Assembly: GCF_003025615.1 (NCBI RefSeq)
Contig: NZ_PYMJ01000028.1
Location: 1-64,000 of the forward strand
Length of the DNA stretch: 64,000 bases
From: Photobacterium frigidiphilum
Lineage (GTDB): Bacteria > Pseudomonadota > Gammaproteobacteria > Enterobacterales > Vibrionaceae
Direction: 5' to 3'
Shown in pieces: positions 18,027-28,301 of this stretch (position 1 is the first letter of the stretch; every line of letters starts with the position of its first letter). A program made the translations under genes and the position numbers. Below the pieces are notes generated by a model, which was not told the DNA's origin, ran no database searches, and saw nothing but the letters and a program-made list of their open reading frames with translations.

Positions 18027-19346
18027 CTATTGCACTTCTCGTGAGTTGCACAGCCAATCTAGATCACAATCCTCACCGAAAAAATCTTCTGTCACAAATA
18101 AACCCGCAACAGCAGCAAGCCGATCATTATAAAAAACTAACGGTATACGACGACGATTCCAACTGGGCACTTCATATTCTTGAAATAGCTTTTTTAGTTT
18201 ACGCTTCCCAATACGTCCTTGAGGTTTCGCCTCTATCCCCTCTGGCTCAAACCGCACAGATACAATTTCATGTTGCTGAGGCAAACGTAATATTCCATTT
18301 GCTTTAACCGTTGTTAATACTAATGTGCCAAGCCCTTCTGGCAATGAACAAGCTTGGTTTAACTCACATTTTTGCTGAAAGAGGCTAATATCCGCCCATT
18401 GTTTAACAACATACAAGCGTTGTTTATAGCGTCGAATTTGATGGTTATCCCAACATACTTGTGGGTTAGCGTCATCTTGAGCCAAAACGACAGATTGCCA
18501 TATTTGCTGTAACTGAGCTTGCGATGGCATTAACACCGTAAATAGACTTAGCCACTGACGGATCAGCTGCTTGCCAATCCTCTCAGAACCTAGTTCTACA
18601 ATTTTTAAACTCTGATCCACATGTAATGCTTTCGATAAATGACTGGCTAATAATTCATTTAATAATGCTTCTTGCTCACCACATAATGCTGCACTACGAG
18701 ATACCGCTTTACGTATTCCAGGCCAGCGTTGATGTAATAATGGCGTTATTTGATGACGAAGAAAATTACGGTCATAACGTTGATCTTGATTACTTTCATC
18801 TTCAACCCACTCTAATTGATGGGCAATACCGTAATCAGTAATACTCTGGCGTGTAACCTGCAACAAAGGTCGAAGATGATAACCAATACCAAACTTAGTG
18901 CTCTCTGGCATAGAGGCTAACCCAGCTGGACCACTACCTCGTTTTAACGCGAGTAAAAATGTCTCAAGCTGGTCATCAGCGTGCTGCGCGGTTAATAAGC
19001 AGTCACCTTGCTGAACATGCTTACTTAACGCAAGGTAGCGTTGCTCTCGCGCCTGTTGTTCAACACTAACTCGATTACCTAGAACCAAAGTAACGTGTTC
19101 AATATGACAGGTTATCTTCTCCTCAAAAGCCCACAACTGGCATTGCTGAGCCCATTTATCCGCATTACCGCTTAAACCATGATGTACATGCACTGCATTA
19201 CATTGATACTGTGGATTTTCTCGAATAAAACGCCCCATTAAGTGCAGTAATACTCGCGAATCTAGCCCACCACTTAAAGCAATAACAAATCGATTGGAAC
19301 CAGGAGTATTAGCCAGCAGGCACGAACGAAGCGAAGAATAAAGCAT
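18027..19346 (-). CDS. tilS: tRNA(Ile)-lysidine synthase
   Basis: ATP-dependent enzyme that attaches lysine to C34 of the CAU-anticodon isoleucine tRNA, converting its decoding from AUG to AUA. The 439-aa protein has the PP-loop SGGLDS at 25-30, the HxxHG element VHVHHGLS, the AQHADDQLET segment and a C-terminal TilS_C domain ending near KKLFQEYEVPSWNRRRIPLVFYNDRLAAVAGLFV. It lies downstream of accA, as in related genomes, but with a terminator in between. Confidence 0.95.
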   Translation of the reverse strand: MLYSSLRSCLLANTPGSNRFVIALSGGLDSRVLLHLMGRFIRENPQYQCNAVHVHHGLSGNADKWAQQCQLWAFEEKITCHIEHVTLVLGNRVSVEQQAREQRYLALSKHVQQGDCLLTAQHADDQLETFLLALKRGSGPAGLASMPESTKFGIGYHLRPLLQVTRQSITDYGIAHQLEWVEDESNQDQRYDRNFLRHQITPLLHQRWPGIRKAVSRSAALCGEQEALLNELLASHLSKALHVDQSLKIVELGSERIGKQLIRQWLSLFTVLMPSQAQLQQIWQSVVLAQDDANPQVCWDNHQIRRYKQRLYVVKQWADISLFQQKCELNQACSLPEGLGTLVLTTVKANGILRLPQQHEIVSVRFEPEGIEAKPQGRIGKRKLKKLFQEYEVPSWNRRRIPLVFYNDRLAAVAGLFVTEDFFGEDCDLDWLCNSREVQ

Positions 19347-19406
19347 GGGAAATATGAAGCCTGCACAGGGAAGAATAATGTCGCAGTATAATACTTTTTA
19401 GTCGTC

Positions 19407-19448
19407 AAAAAAAAGCGAACCAACTCTTTACTTAGAATTGACTCGCTT
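19407..19448 (-). terminator. intrinsic terminator after accA
   Basis: Interrupted stem with AAGCGA / TCGCTT at its base, followed leftward by a run of at least seven T. It lies just past the accA stop. Confidence 0.75.
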
Positions 19449-19477
19449 CAATGTGCTCTTATTTTGACTAACTCTGC

Positions 19478-20437
19478 TTAGCAGTAGCCGTAGCTCATCA
19501 AACGTTGGTAACGACGCTCAAGCAACTCATCAGTATCTAAAGCTTCAAGTTCAGCTAAGTTAGCGACTAACGTTGCTTTTAATGATGCAGAGATCGCCAC
19601 TAGATCACGGTGTGCACCACCAAGAGGTTCTTCAATAATGCTATCGATAAGTTCAAGTTCTTTAAGACGGCCAGCCGTCAGTCCCATCGCTTCAGCTGCC
19701 TGAGGCGCTTTATTTGAATCTCGCCATAAGATTGATGCACAACCTTCAGGAGAAATAACAGAGTATGTTGAGTACTGAAGCATATTAACGTAGTCACCTA
19801 CGCCAATCGCTAGTGCGCCACCAGAACCGCCTTCGCCAACAACATTACAAATAACAGGCACTGTTAAGCCCGCCATTGCTTTCAAGTTAGTTGCAATAGC
19901 TTCTGATTGACCACGTTCTTCAGCACCAACACCAGGGTATGCACCTGCAGTATCGATAAAGGTAATGATTGGCATTTTAAAACGCTCTGCCATTTTCATT
20001 AAACGTAAAGCTTTGCGGTAGCCTTCAGGTTTTGGCATACCAAAATTACGGAATACTTTTTCTTTCGTACCTCGTCCTTTTTGATGGCCAATAACCATAA
20101 CGGGACGGCCATCAAGACGAGCAATTCCCCCCACTAACGCTTTATCATCAGCGAACGCACGATCGCCCGCTAATGCATCAAACTCAGTGAATATGTGCTC
20201 AATATAGTCAAAGACATATGGACGCTCGGGATGACGCGCTAATTGCGCGACTTGCCATGCCCCTAAGTTACTAAAGATTTTTTTAGTCAGCTCAAGGCTT
20301 TTCTTTTCGAGTTGTTCGATTTCTTTGTCCAAATCAACCGACGCCGATTCATCACGACGAGAAACATCGCGAAGTGCTTCAATTTTGGCTTCCAACTCTG
20401 CAATTGGTTGTTCAAACTCAAGGAAGTTCAGGCTCAT
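19478..20437 (-). CDS. accA: acetyl-CoA carboxylase, carboxyltransferase subunit alpha
   Basis: Alpha subunit of the carboxyltransferase that makes malonyl-CoA, the first committed step of fatty-acid synthesis; it pairs with AccD. The 319-aa length equals the E. coli protein. Family segments include LNFLEFEQPIAELEAKIEALR, GRGTKEKVFRNFGMPKPEGYRKALRLM, TFIDTAGAYPGVGAEERGQSEAIA and VVGEGGSGGALAIGVGD. It follows dnaE, as in E. coli. Confidence 0.97.
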   Translation of the reverse strand: MSLNFLEFEQPIAELEAKIEALRDVSRRDESASVDLDKEIEQLEKKSLELTKKIFSNLGAWQVAQLARHPERPYVFDYIEHIFTEFDALAGDRAFADDKALVGGIARLDGRPVMVIGHQKGRGTKEKVFRNFGMPKPEGYRKALRLMKMAERFKMPIITFIDTAGAYPGVGAEERGQSEAIATNLKAMAGLTVPVICNVVGEGGSGGALAIGVGDYVNMLQYSTYSVISPEGCASILWRDSNKAPQAAEAMGLTAGRLKELELIDSIIEEPLGGAHRDLVAISASLKATLVANLAELEALDTDELLERRYQRLMSYGYC

Positions 20438-20533
20438 ACAACTTTAAATCCTTTTGTCTATTATCGCCGTCTTACACTCTATAATGGCTTGTCTAAAGCA
20501 CCATAAAATGCAGTAGACGACGGATAAACTAAA

Positions 20534-23500
20534 TTAATTAAATTCAAGCTCGACTTGCTTCTCACCTAATAACAACTTGAGATCGAGAATTAACTGATCC
20601 GACGGCGTAATACGCCATTCTGTTCCTAAGGTAAGTTTGGCACGTGCATTCGAGCGCTGATAATACACATTAACAGGTACTGTACCTGCTCTGTGGGGCT
20701 CCAGTACTTGACTGAAGCGTGCAAAAAACTGTTCATCGACTTGCTGTTCTGTTACCGAGATAGCAAGTCCTCTAAGGTGTTTTTCTCTTGCCTCAGAGAT
20801 ATCCAGTACTTCTCTGGCTGACATTTTAAGGCCACCATTGAAATCATCAAAGCTGACCTGTCCAGAAACAACCACTATTTTGTCTTTTTCAAGCAAATCA
20901 AGGTAACGTTCAAGCGCATCAGAGAATAACATGACTTCCATACGACCTGAACGATCATCTAGTGTCATTAAACCAATACGTGTTCCACGCTTTGTTGTCA
21001 TAACGCGTGCAGCAATCACTAACCCTGCAACAGACGCTACTTTATCACGCCCTGTTGGGTTAGCATCTTTTAAGCGCCAAGTGGTGTAATGCTTTAACTC
21101 TGAAATGTAGGCATTTATCGGGTGACCTGTTAAGTACAACCCTAGAGTTTCACGTTCACCTTCCAACCAAATTTTATCTGGCCATTCTGGAATATTGGCA
21201 TAAGCTTGCTCGACCTCTTCAGGAGCTGCCGTCAATACACCAAACATATCAGCCTGACCAAAGGCTTCTGCTTGATGATGCTGGCCAGCCGCTTTAATGG
21301 CATCGTTCAACGTCGCCATCAGAGTGGCACGGTTAGGGCCTAAGCGATCCATCGCACCTGATTTAATCAATTTCTCAAGCACACGCTTATTGACTTTTTT
21401 AGTGTCAATACGCGCACAGAAATCGAATAAATCTTTAAAGTGACCACCTTTTTCACGGGCTTCAATCAGATTTTCTATCGGCCCTTCACCAACACCTTTT
21501 ACTGCACCTATACCGTAAACAATTGCGCCTTGCTCATCAACATTAAATCGATAAAGCCCTTTGTTTACATCAGGCGGCAGCAAAGGTATCTTCATGCGTA
21601 AACATTCATCAACCAAACCAATGATTTTATCGGTGTTATCCATATCTGCAGTCATTACCGCAGCCATGAATTCCGCAGGGTAATGCGCTTTTAAATACAG
21701 CGTTTGGTACGATACCAATGCATACGCAGCAGAGTGGGATTTGTTAAAACCATAACCGGCAAATTTCTCTACCAAGTCGAAGATCTTCATGGCGAGTTCG
21801 CCATCGACCCCGTTATTAACCGCACCTTCTTCAAAGGTGGTGCGCTGCTTGGCCATTTCTTCAGGTTTTTTCTTACCCATCGCACGACGTAACATATCGG
21901 CCCCACCCAAGGTGTAGCCAGACAGTACCTGTGCAATTTGCATAACTTGTTCTTGATACAAGATAATGCCGTAAGTAGGTTCGAGAATCTCTTTCAACGA
22001 TTCATGCTGCCAAGTGGCATCAGGGTATGACACTTCTTCTCGACCATGCTTACGGTCGATAAAGTTATCTACCATACCGGATTGCAAAGGACCGGGACGG
22101 AACAATGCTACCAGTGCGATCATATCTTCAAAGCTATCAGGTTGAAGGCGCTTGATCAGATCCTTCATTCCTCGCGATTCTAACTGGAACACTGCTGTCG
22201 ATTCAGAGCGCTGCAACATCGCAAATGACTTTTTATCGTCCATAGGAATCGAAGCAATATTGATCGGCTCTTTGCCTTCAGCCTCTCGACGAGGGTTAAT
22301 AAGAGCTAACGCCCAGTCAATGATGGTTAATGTTCGTAGACCCAAGAAGTCAAACTTAACCAAGCCTGCGGTTTCAACATCATTTTTATCAAACTGGGTA
22401 ACAGGGTTAGCACCTTCTGCATCGCAATACAGTGGTGAGAAATCAGTGATCGTCGTTGGTGAAATTACAACACCACCCGCATGCTTACCCGCATTACGTG
22501 TTACACCTTCAAGGATGCGACACATATCAATTAAGGCTTTTACTTCTTCATCGGCATTGTAGGCATCCCCAAGTTGCGGTTCTGCCTCAAAGGCTTTAGC
22601 CAATGTCATACCGGGCTCTGCCGGGATCATTTTAGAAAGACGATCAACAAAACCATACGGGTGACCAAGTACTCGCCCTACATCTCGAATAACCGCTTTC
22701 GCCGCCATTGTACCAAACGTAATGATCTGAGATACCGCATCACGACCATACATTTCGGCAACATGATCAATAACCAAATCACGTTTGTCCATACAGAAAT
22801 CGATATCGAAATCGGGCATCGATACACGTTCTGGGTTCAAAAAACGTTCGAACAGTAAGTCAAATTCCAGCGGATCAAGATCGGTAATGTCGAGTGCGTA
22901 AGCCACCAATGAACCTGCACCTGAACCACGACCAGGACCAACCGGCACATCATTATCTTTCGACCATTGAATAAACTCCATTACGATCAAGAAATAGCCG
23001 GGAAACCCCATCTGATTAATAACTTCAAGTTCAATCTCAAGACGCTCATCATACCCAGCGCGTTGTTCGACACGTACCGCTTCATCCGGAAAAAGGAACG
23101 CTAAACGTCGCTCTAAACCTTCGCGAGACTTAACAACTAAAAAGTCTTCAGTACTTAGATCCCCTGTAGGAAAATTAGGCAGGAAGTATTCCCCAAGACG
23201 AACCGTTACATTACAACGTTTTGCGATTTCAACACTGTTCGCCAACGCTTCAGGAATATCTGAGAATAACTCACACATTTCCTCTTCAGTACGTAAATAC
23301 TGTTGTGGGCTGTATAGCTTTGGTCGATTAGGATCAACAATGGTGTAACCATCATGAATGGACACTCGGATTTCGTGCGCGTCAAATTGTTCTGCAGATA
23401 AAAAACGCACATCGTTGGTTGCAACAACCGGTAGATCTTCATTCGCAGCAAGCTCAACTGCAAAGTGAATGTATGCATCTTCATCTGGACGCCCTGTTCG

Positions 23501-24010
23501 GACTAATTCCAAATAAAAGCTATCTTCAAAATGGGTTTTATAGAACTCAACGCAGCGATTGACCAGCGATTGGTTACCTTTTAGTAAGGCTTTACCGACA
23601 TCGCCACATCGACCCGACAGTAAGATTAGCCCTTTGCCATATTGAACTAACCACTCTTTATCGATGACGGGTTGATGCTGAACATGACCACGCAAATACG
23701 CTTTCGAAATCAACATGGTTAAATTTTGATAACCGTCGTTGTCAGTCGCCAAAATGGTGAGATCAGCGAGCTCATTTTCAAGCTCTTCTGAATGCACTTT
23801 AAAATCAGCGCCTATGATCGGCTTCATTCCAGCACCATGTGCTGCAAAGTAGAATTTCACTAAACCACACAGGTTAGTAAAGTCGGTTAATGCCATTGCA
23901 GGCATACCAATTTCAGCCACTTTTTTAACTAACGGTGAGACTTTTGATAAGCCATCAACCATTGAAAAGTCACTATGAGTATGAAGATGAATAAAGCGAG
24001 GATCAGCCAT
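20534..24010 (-). CDS. dnaE: DNA polymerase III alpha subunit
   Basis: Catalytic subunit of the replicative polymerase, 1158 aa, essentially the E. coli length. It has the N-terminal PHP domain (HLHTHSDFSMVDG), the catalytic carboxylate motif PDFDIDFCMDKR near residue 400, the GPGRGSGAGSLVAYAL motif, the finger/thumb segments (AGKHAGGVVISP, GYGFNKSHSAAYALVSYQT), and a C-terminal OB fold (VASVAGLVIAARVMTTKRGTRIGLMTLDD) followed by the tau-binding region. It lies between rnhB and accA in the standard order. Confidence 0.98.
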   Translation of the reverse strand: MADPRFIHLHTHSDFSMVDGLSKVSPLVKKVAEIGMPAMALTDFTNLCGLVKFYFAAHGAGMKPIIGADFKVHSEELENELADLTILATDNDGYQNLTMLISKAYLRGHVQHQPVIDKEWLVQYGKGLILLSGRCGDVGKALLKGNQSLVNRCVEFYKTHFEDSFYLELVRTGRPDEDAYIHFAVELAANEDLPVVATNDVRFLSAEQFDAHEIRVSIHDGYTIVDPNRPKLYSPQQYLRTEEEMCELFSDIPEALANSVEIAKRCNVTVRLGEYFLPNFPTGDLSTEDFLVVKSREGLERRLAFLFPDEAVRVEQRAGYDERLEIELEVINQMGFPGYFLIVMEFIQWSKDNDVPVGPGRGSGAGSLVAYALDITDLDPLEFDLLFERFLNPERVSMPDFDIDFCMDKRDLVIDHVAEMYGRDAVSQIITFGTMAAKAVIRDVGRVLGHPYGFVDRLSKMIPAEPGMTLAKAFEAEPQLGDAYNADEEVKALIDMCRILEGVTRNAGKHAGGVVISPTTITDFSPLYCDAEGANPVTQFDKNDVETAGLVKFDFLGLRTLTIIDWALALINPRREAEGKEPINIASIPMDDKKSFAMLQRSESTAVFQLESRGMKDLIKRLQPDSFEDMIALVALFRPGPLQSGMVDNFIDRKHGREEVSYPDATWQHESLKEILEPTYGIILYQEQVMQIAQVLSGYTLGGADMLRRAMGKKKPEEMAKQRTTFEEGAVNNGVDGELAMKIFDLVEKFAGYGFNKSHSAAYALVSYQTLYLKAHYPAEFMAAVMTADMDNTDKIIGLVDECLRMKIPLLPPDVNKGLYRFNVDEQGAIVYGIGAVKGVGEGPIENLIEAREKGGHFKDLFDFCARIDTKKVNKRVLEKLIKSGAMDRLGPNRATLMATLNDAIKAAGQHHQAEAFGQADMFGVLTAAPEEVEQAYANIPEWPDKIWLEGERETLGLYLTGHPINAYISELKHYTTWRLKDANPTGRDKVASVAGLVIAARVMTTKRGTRIGLMTLDDRSGRMEVMLFSDALERYLDLLEKDKIVVVSGQVSFDDFNGGLKMSAREVLDISEAREKHLRGLAISVTEQQVDEQFFARFSQVLEPHRAGTVPVNVYYQRSNARAKLTLGTEWRITPSDQLILDLKLLLGEKQVELEFN

Positions 24011-24123
24011 GACAACCAGATTTATTGCGTTCTAATTTGAAGTGATAATTATAGCGTAAAGCATTAGCTATCACCGTATCTCTCTTAACAGCGACAACGC
24101 TATTAAGACCAAAAATGATTCAG

Positions 24124-24729
24124 TTACTCTATACCCAGAATACGTTTTACCGGCTTAAAGCTTTTACGATGCTGCTCAATCGCACCATGTAATTCTAACG
24201 CTTCAAAATGCGCTTTGGTTGGGTAACCTTTATGTTTCGCAAAACCGTACTGTGGAAACTGTGCATCAAGCACTTCCATTTCACGATCTCGAGTCACTTT
24301 TGCAATGATCGATGCGGCACTAATTTCAGCCACACGTAAATCGCCTTTTACCACCGCTTGGGCAGCCATTGGTAATTGAGGGATTTTATTGCCATCAATC
24401 AATACAAAGTCAGGCTGAACGCTTAAGTCCGCGACAGCACGCTGCATAGCAACCATTGTGGCTTGTAAAATATTAAGCTCATCAATTTCCTCTGGCTCAC
24501 AACGACCCAGAGACCACGCTACTGCTTTTTCTTTAATTTCATCAAACAATACATTGCGCTTCTTTTCGCTCAACTTTTTAGAATCAGTTAATCCCACTAT
24601 AGGATTATTAGGGTCTAAAATAACAGCGGCAGTCACAACAGCACCAACCAGTGGACCACGTCCAACTTCGTCAACACCTGCAATCAAATTTGCTTTCGGG
24701 TATACAAATGGTTCAAAATCTTTCGTCAT
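24124..24729 (-). CDS. rnhB: ribonuclease HII
   Basis: Endonuclease that cuts RNA in RNA-DNA hybrids and removes single ribonucleotides from DNA. The 201-aa protein has the family's first motif AGVDEVGRGPLVGAVVTAAV, with catalytic Asp-Glu, and later DSKKLS, VLIDGNKIPQLP and ISAASIIAKVTRDREM. It begins 10 bases after lpxB and lies upstream of dnaE in the same orientation. Confidence 0.96.
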   Translation of the reverse strand: MTKDFEPFVYPKANLIAGVDEVGRGPLVGAVVTAAVILDPNNPIVGLTDSKKLSEKKRNVLFDEIKEKAVAWSLGRCEPEEIDELNILQATMVAMQRAVADLSVQPDFVLIDGNKIPQLPMAAQAVVKGDLRVAEISAASIIAKVTRDREMEVLDAQFPQYGFAKHKGYPTKAHFEALELHGAIEQHRKSFKPVKRILGIE

Positions 24730-24739
24730 TATTCTTTGC

Positions 24740-25882
24740 TCAAGCTTTGTTGATTAATGATAAAACTGCGTGAGCGGCTCGATTATCTGCATCGCACTTT
24801 ATTGATTGATGCATACGAGAAAATTCACTCAATAGTTCAGTATTATCAGAACTCAAAATTCGATCAACTTCGGCACTTAATTTTTCAGGCACGCAATCTT
24901 CTTGCAGTAATTCGGTCACCAACGGTTTGTCGGCCAAAATGTTTGCCAGAGACACATATTTTGTTTTAACCAAACGTCTTATTATCCATGCGGTCAAAGG
25001 CTTCACTTTGTAACCCACCACCATCGGACGACCAACAAGCATGCACTCTAATGCAACAGTACCTGATGCCAATAACACCGCATCTGAAGCTGTCATCACA
25101 TTACGCGCGGTATCATTCACCAATACAAAATCGAGCTCTGGAGCCGTTTCTTGCCATGATTGTTCAAATTGTTCACGGCGCTTTTCATTGACTAAGGCAA
25201 CAACAAAACCAAGGTCTGGGTGTTTTTGCTTAAGCAATTTACAGGTTTCAATGAAAGGAGCAGCTAACATCCCCATCTCACTGCCACGGCTACCGGGTAA
25301 TACGGCTAGCCAGCGCTTACTGCCATCAAGGTTCAGTAACGCTTGTGCTGCTGCTTTATCGGTTTTAAGGGGAATAGCGTCAGCCATCGTATGCCCAACA
25401 AACTCACAAGGCACATTAAACTTATCATAAAACGCTTTTTCAAAAGGTAAGAAAGCCAACACCAAGTTAGTTGCTGCCTCGATTTTGAAAATCCGCTTTT
25501 GGCGCCACGCCCATACCGATGGGCTCACGTAATGAACCGTCTTAATACCATGCTGTTTTAAATCTAGCTCTAGACGCAGATTAAAATCAGGCGCATCAAT
25601 ACCGACGAATACATCCGGTGGGTTTTCAGTAAAGTATTTCACTAACTCAGCTTTAACTTTAAGCAAGCGAGGCAAACGCCCTAATACTTCCACAATTCCC
25701 ATCACCGCAAGCTCTTCCATATCAAACAGCGCTTCACAGCCTTCTGCTTCCATACGTGGACCTGCGACACCAACAAACTCAGCGTCAGGGTATTGGGCTT
25801 TAATCGCACGAATAAAGCCGGCACCTAAAATATCGCCGGAGATTTCCCCAGCGACAATTCCTATTCGAAGTGGCTTCGTCAT
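24740..25882 (-). CDS. lpxB: lipid-A-disaccharide synthase
   Basis: Glycosyltransferase (GT19) that joins UDP-diacylglucosamine and lipid X to form the lipid A disaccharide at the inner membrane. The 380-aa protein shows IGIVAGEISGDILGAGFIRAIK, HYVSPSVWAWRQKRI and LLASGTVALECMLVGRPMVVGYK. Its ATG overlaps the lpxA stop as TAATG. Confidence 0.97.
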   Translation of the reverse strand: MTKPLRIGIVAGEISGDILGAGFIRAIKAQYPDAEFVGVAGPRMEAEGCEALFDMEELAVMGIVEVLGRLPRLLKVKAELVKYFTENPPDVFVGIDAPDFNLRLELDLKQHGIKTVHYVSPSVWAWRQKRIFKIEAATNLVLAFLPFEKAFYDKFNVPCEFVGHTMADAIPLKTDKAAAQALLNLDGSKRWLAVLPGSRGSEMGMLAAPFIETCKLLKQKHPDLGFVVALVNEKRREQFEQSWQETAPELDFVLVNDTARNVMTASDAVLLASGTVALECMLVGRPMVVGYKVKPLTAWIIRRLVKTKYVSLANILADKPLVTELLQEDCVPEKLSAEVDRILSSDNTELLSEFSRMHQSIKCDADNRAAHAVLSLINKA

Positions 25883-26670
25883 TAGCGAATAATACCGCGT
25901 TCTGTGTTATTCAGAGCATCACATAGTAAACCAACAGATGGCCACTCTTCAGCCATTTCAGCTAATACTGGCTTCACTTCTGCCAATGTTTTTCCTGAAC
26001 GGTAAATTTCTTTATATGCACGACGCAGAGCATGAAGTTCTGGCTTTTCGAAGCCATTGCGTTGAAGGCCAACCAAGTTCAAACCGAAAGGTGTAGCATG
26101 GTTACCTTGCGCTAAGACATATGGAGGTACATCTTGCACAACCGCCGAACAACCACCAACATAGCTATAAGCACCAACAGTACAAAATGGATGGATTGCA
26201 GATAGCGCCATTACACCAGCGTGATCACCAACTGTGACATGCCCGCCAAGAATTGAATTATTACCAATATGTGTATGGTCGCCAATCACAACATCATGAG
26301 CAACGTGTGCATTAACACACAATAGGTTGTCATTACCAACAGTTGTGACGCCTTTATCTTGCGTGGTACCACGGTGAAGTTGGACGCTTTCACGAATAAC
26401 ATTGCGATCACCGACCACAAGACGTGTGGCTTCACCGCTGTATTTCTTATCTTGGCACTCTTCACCAATCACTGCGAATGGGAAAATACGATTATCTTGA
26501 CCAATAACCGTAGGGCCTTTGATCACAACGTGTGACATCACTTCTGTGCCGTCACCAATTTCTACATCTGCGCCGATATAAGTAAATGGACCAACGGTAA
26601 CATTCGCGCCAATTTTAACGCCGTCTTCGACTACAGCCGATGGGTGGATTTTTGCAGTTTCATGGATCAT
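25882..26670 (-). CDS. lpxA: UDP-N-acetylglucosamine O-acyltransferase
   Basis: First enzyme of lipid A synthesis, transferring a hydroxyacyl chain from ACP to UDP-GlcNAc. It is a trimeric left-handed beta-helix, visible as hexapeptide repeats ([IV]G.[NG].) across residues 5-170, with the catalytic His in the VCVNAH region (LLCVNAHVAHDVVIGDHTHIGNN). The start at 26670 gives 262 aa, the family length, and overlaps the fabZ stop (TAATG). The longer frame start at 26691 would lie inside fabZ and adds no family sequence. Confidence 0.96.
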   Translation of the reverse strand: MIHETAKIHPSAVVEDGVKIGANVTVGPFTYIGADVEIGDGTEVMSHVVIKGPTVIGQDNRIFPFAVIGEECQDKKYSGEATRLVVGDRNVIRESVQLHRGTTQDKGVTTVGNDNLLCVNAHVAHDVVIGDHTHIGNNSILGGHVTVGDHAGVMALSAIHPFCTVGAYSYVGGCSAVVQDVPPYVLAQGNHATPFGLNLVGLQRNGFEKPELHALRRAYKEIYRSGKTLAEVKPVLAEMAEEWPSVGLLCDALNNTERGIIR

Positions 26671-27122
26671 TAGAATTCTCGTCTTGCGCATTTAAGCTCA
26701 GCAGAGCAAACAACTTCACCGTCAACTTTTGCGGTGCCATTAAATAGAGCAATACCACGGCGCTCTTTTATAAACTCAACGTTTAAAACAAGCTGGTCGC
26801 CAGGAACAACAGGTTTACGGAACTTCGCTTTATCAATGCTTGCAAAGTAATACAGTTCATTTTCAGAGGGAGCACCAAAGCTTTTAAAAGCCAATAAACC
26901 AGTAGCTTGAGCCATTGCTTCAAGAATCATCACGCCAGGAAAAATAGGCATCTTAGGGAAATGGCCAGTAAATAAAGGCTCATTTATTGAGACGTTTTTA
27001 TATGCTGTTAACGTTTGACCTTCTTCGTAATCCGTTACACGATCAATCATTAAAAATGGGTAACGGTGCGGTAAAAGCGCCTGAATTTCTGTGATATTTA
27101 ATGTTTTCTTTTCGCTCGTCAA
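26670..27122 (-). CDS. fabZ: 3-hydroxyacyl-ACP dehydratase
   Basis: Dehydratase of fatty-acid elongation, 150 aa, hot-dog fold. The catalytic segment [20 protein letters not shown] contains the active His and Glu, preceded by [14 protein letters not shown]. It lies between lpxD and lpxA, where its demand for hydroxymyristoyl-ACP competes with lipid A synthesis. Two hairpins separate it from lpxD. Confidence 0.97.
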
Positions 27123-27199
27123 AACTACATTCCTGTTCTAAATAGGCAACTTACACCTATAACAATAATTTTCAAAACCATATATATTAAACGCAAAAC

Positions 27200-27241
27200 G
27201 GCCTACGCATGCGCAGGCCAGTTCAACGAACTCTGTTGAAG
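27200..27241 (-). other. paired hairpins between lpxD and fabZ
   Basis: A near-perfect 20-bp palindrome (27200-27219, GGCCT...AGGCC with one A-C mismatch) is followed at 27222-27241 by TTCAAC / GUUGAA-type arms around a 7-base loop. Leftward the first is followed by GTTTTGCG, which is only weakly T-rich. It may be a leaky terminator, processing site or mRNA stabiliser between two genes of one operon. Function is not established. Confidence 0.5.
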
Positions 27242-27246
27242 ATTAA

Positions 27247-28272
27247 TTAGTTGCTCTCATTCAGCTTTTTTTCAACTGATTTAAGGCGCTTATTCATCTC
27301 TTCAATTTTCATCACTCGAGCCGCTGTTTTGCGCCATTCGCGATTAGTCTGCAATGGTATTCCTGATGAGTATACACCAGGCTCACTGATAGCACGCATG
27401 ACCATTCCCATTCCGGTAATCGTAACACCATCAGTAATTTCTATATGACCATTAATCACAGTTGCACCACCAATAAAGCAATGCTTACCAATCTTTAAGC
27501 TACCGGCCATTGTTGTTGCACCAGCAATTGCCGTGTTTTCACCGATAGACACGTTATGGGCAATTTGGCAGTGGTTATCAATAATAACACCATCGGCAAT
27601 AATGGTATCATCAAGCGCACCACGATCAATCGTAGTACACGCACCAATTTCTACATTATTACCAATATGGACAGAGCCTAGTTGTGGGATTTTGACCCAC
27701 TTACCACGATCATTAGCATACCCAAAACCATCAGAACCAATTACAGCACCTGATTGTACTAAGCAATCATTCCCTAATGTCACCTTGTGGTAAATAGATA
27801 CATTCGCCCAAATTTTACTGCCTGCACCAATAACTGCATGCTGTCCAATAAAGCTGCCAGCACCTATTTGTACGTTAGCGCCTATTTGTGCGCCTGATTC
27901 AATAACCGCATTATGACCAATAGCAGCACCTTCACCGATTATTGCATCATCAGCAATATATGCCGATGGCGCAACATTTGAAGCAGATTTAGGTGTCGTA
28001 TCCAATAATTGAGCAAGAAGTGCATACCCTAAATACGGGTCTTTCAGTACCAGTGCATTCCCATCAAAAAACGATAAATCAGCCTCTTTCAGCATGACTG
28101 CCGACGCCTGACATTCTGCTAAATGTTTACGGTACTTACTTGCAGATAAGAAGGTAATTTGCCCTTCAGTCGCTTTTTCCATGCCAGCAATTGATTGAAT
28201 TTCTACAGAACCATCTCCACGAAGTTCTGCACCCAATTTATCTGCTATTTCAGCAAGAGTAATACGTGCCAT
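27247..28272 (-). CDS. lpxD: UDP-3-O-(3-hydroxyacyl)glucosamine N-acyltransferase
   Basis: Third step of lipid A synthesis, adding the N-linked acyl chain. The 341-aa protein has an N-terminal uridine-binding domain (1-100, including QITFLSASKYRKHL), a long left-handed beta-helix of hexapeptide repeats (about 100-300) containing CQIAHNVSIGENTAIAG, where the first His is the catalytic type, and a C-terminal helix. The order skp-lpxD-fabZ-lpxA-lpxB is the conserved operon. Confidence 0.97.
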   Translation of the reverse strand: MARITLAEIADKLGAELRGDGSVEIQSIAGMEKATEGQITFLSASKYRKHLAECQASAVMLKEADLSFFDGNALVLKDPYLGYALLAQLLDTTPKSASNVAPSAYIADDAIIGEGAAIGHNAVIESGAQIGANVQIGAGSFIGQHAVIGAGSKIWANVSIYHKVTLGNDCLVQSGAVIGSDGFGYANDRGKWVKIPQLGSVHIGNNVEIGACTTIDRGALDDTIIADGVIIDNHCQIAHNVSIGENTAIAGATTMAGSLKIGKHCFIGGATVINGHIEITDGVTITGMGMVMRAISEPGVYSSGIPLQTNREWRKTAARVMKIEEMNKRLKSVEKKLNESN

Positions 28273-28301
28273 TGTTAACCTTATTCTTTTATAACTGCTC
28301 A

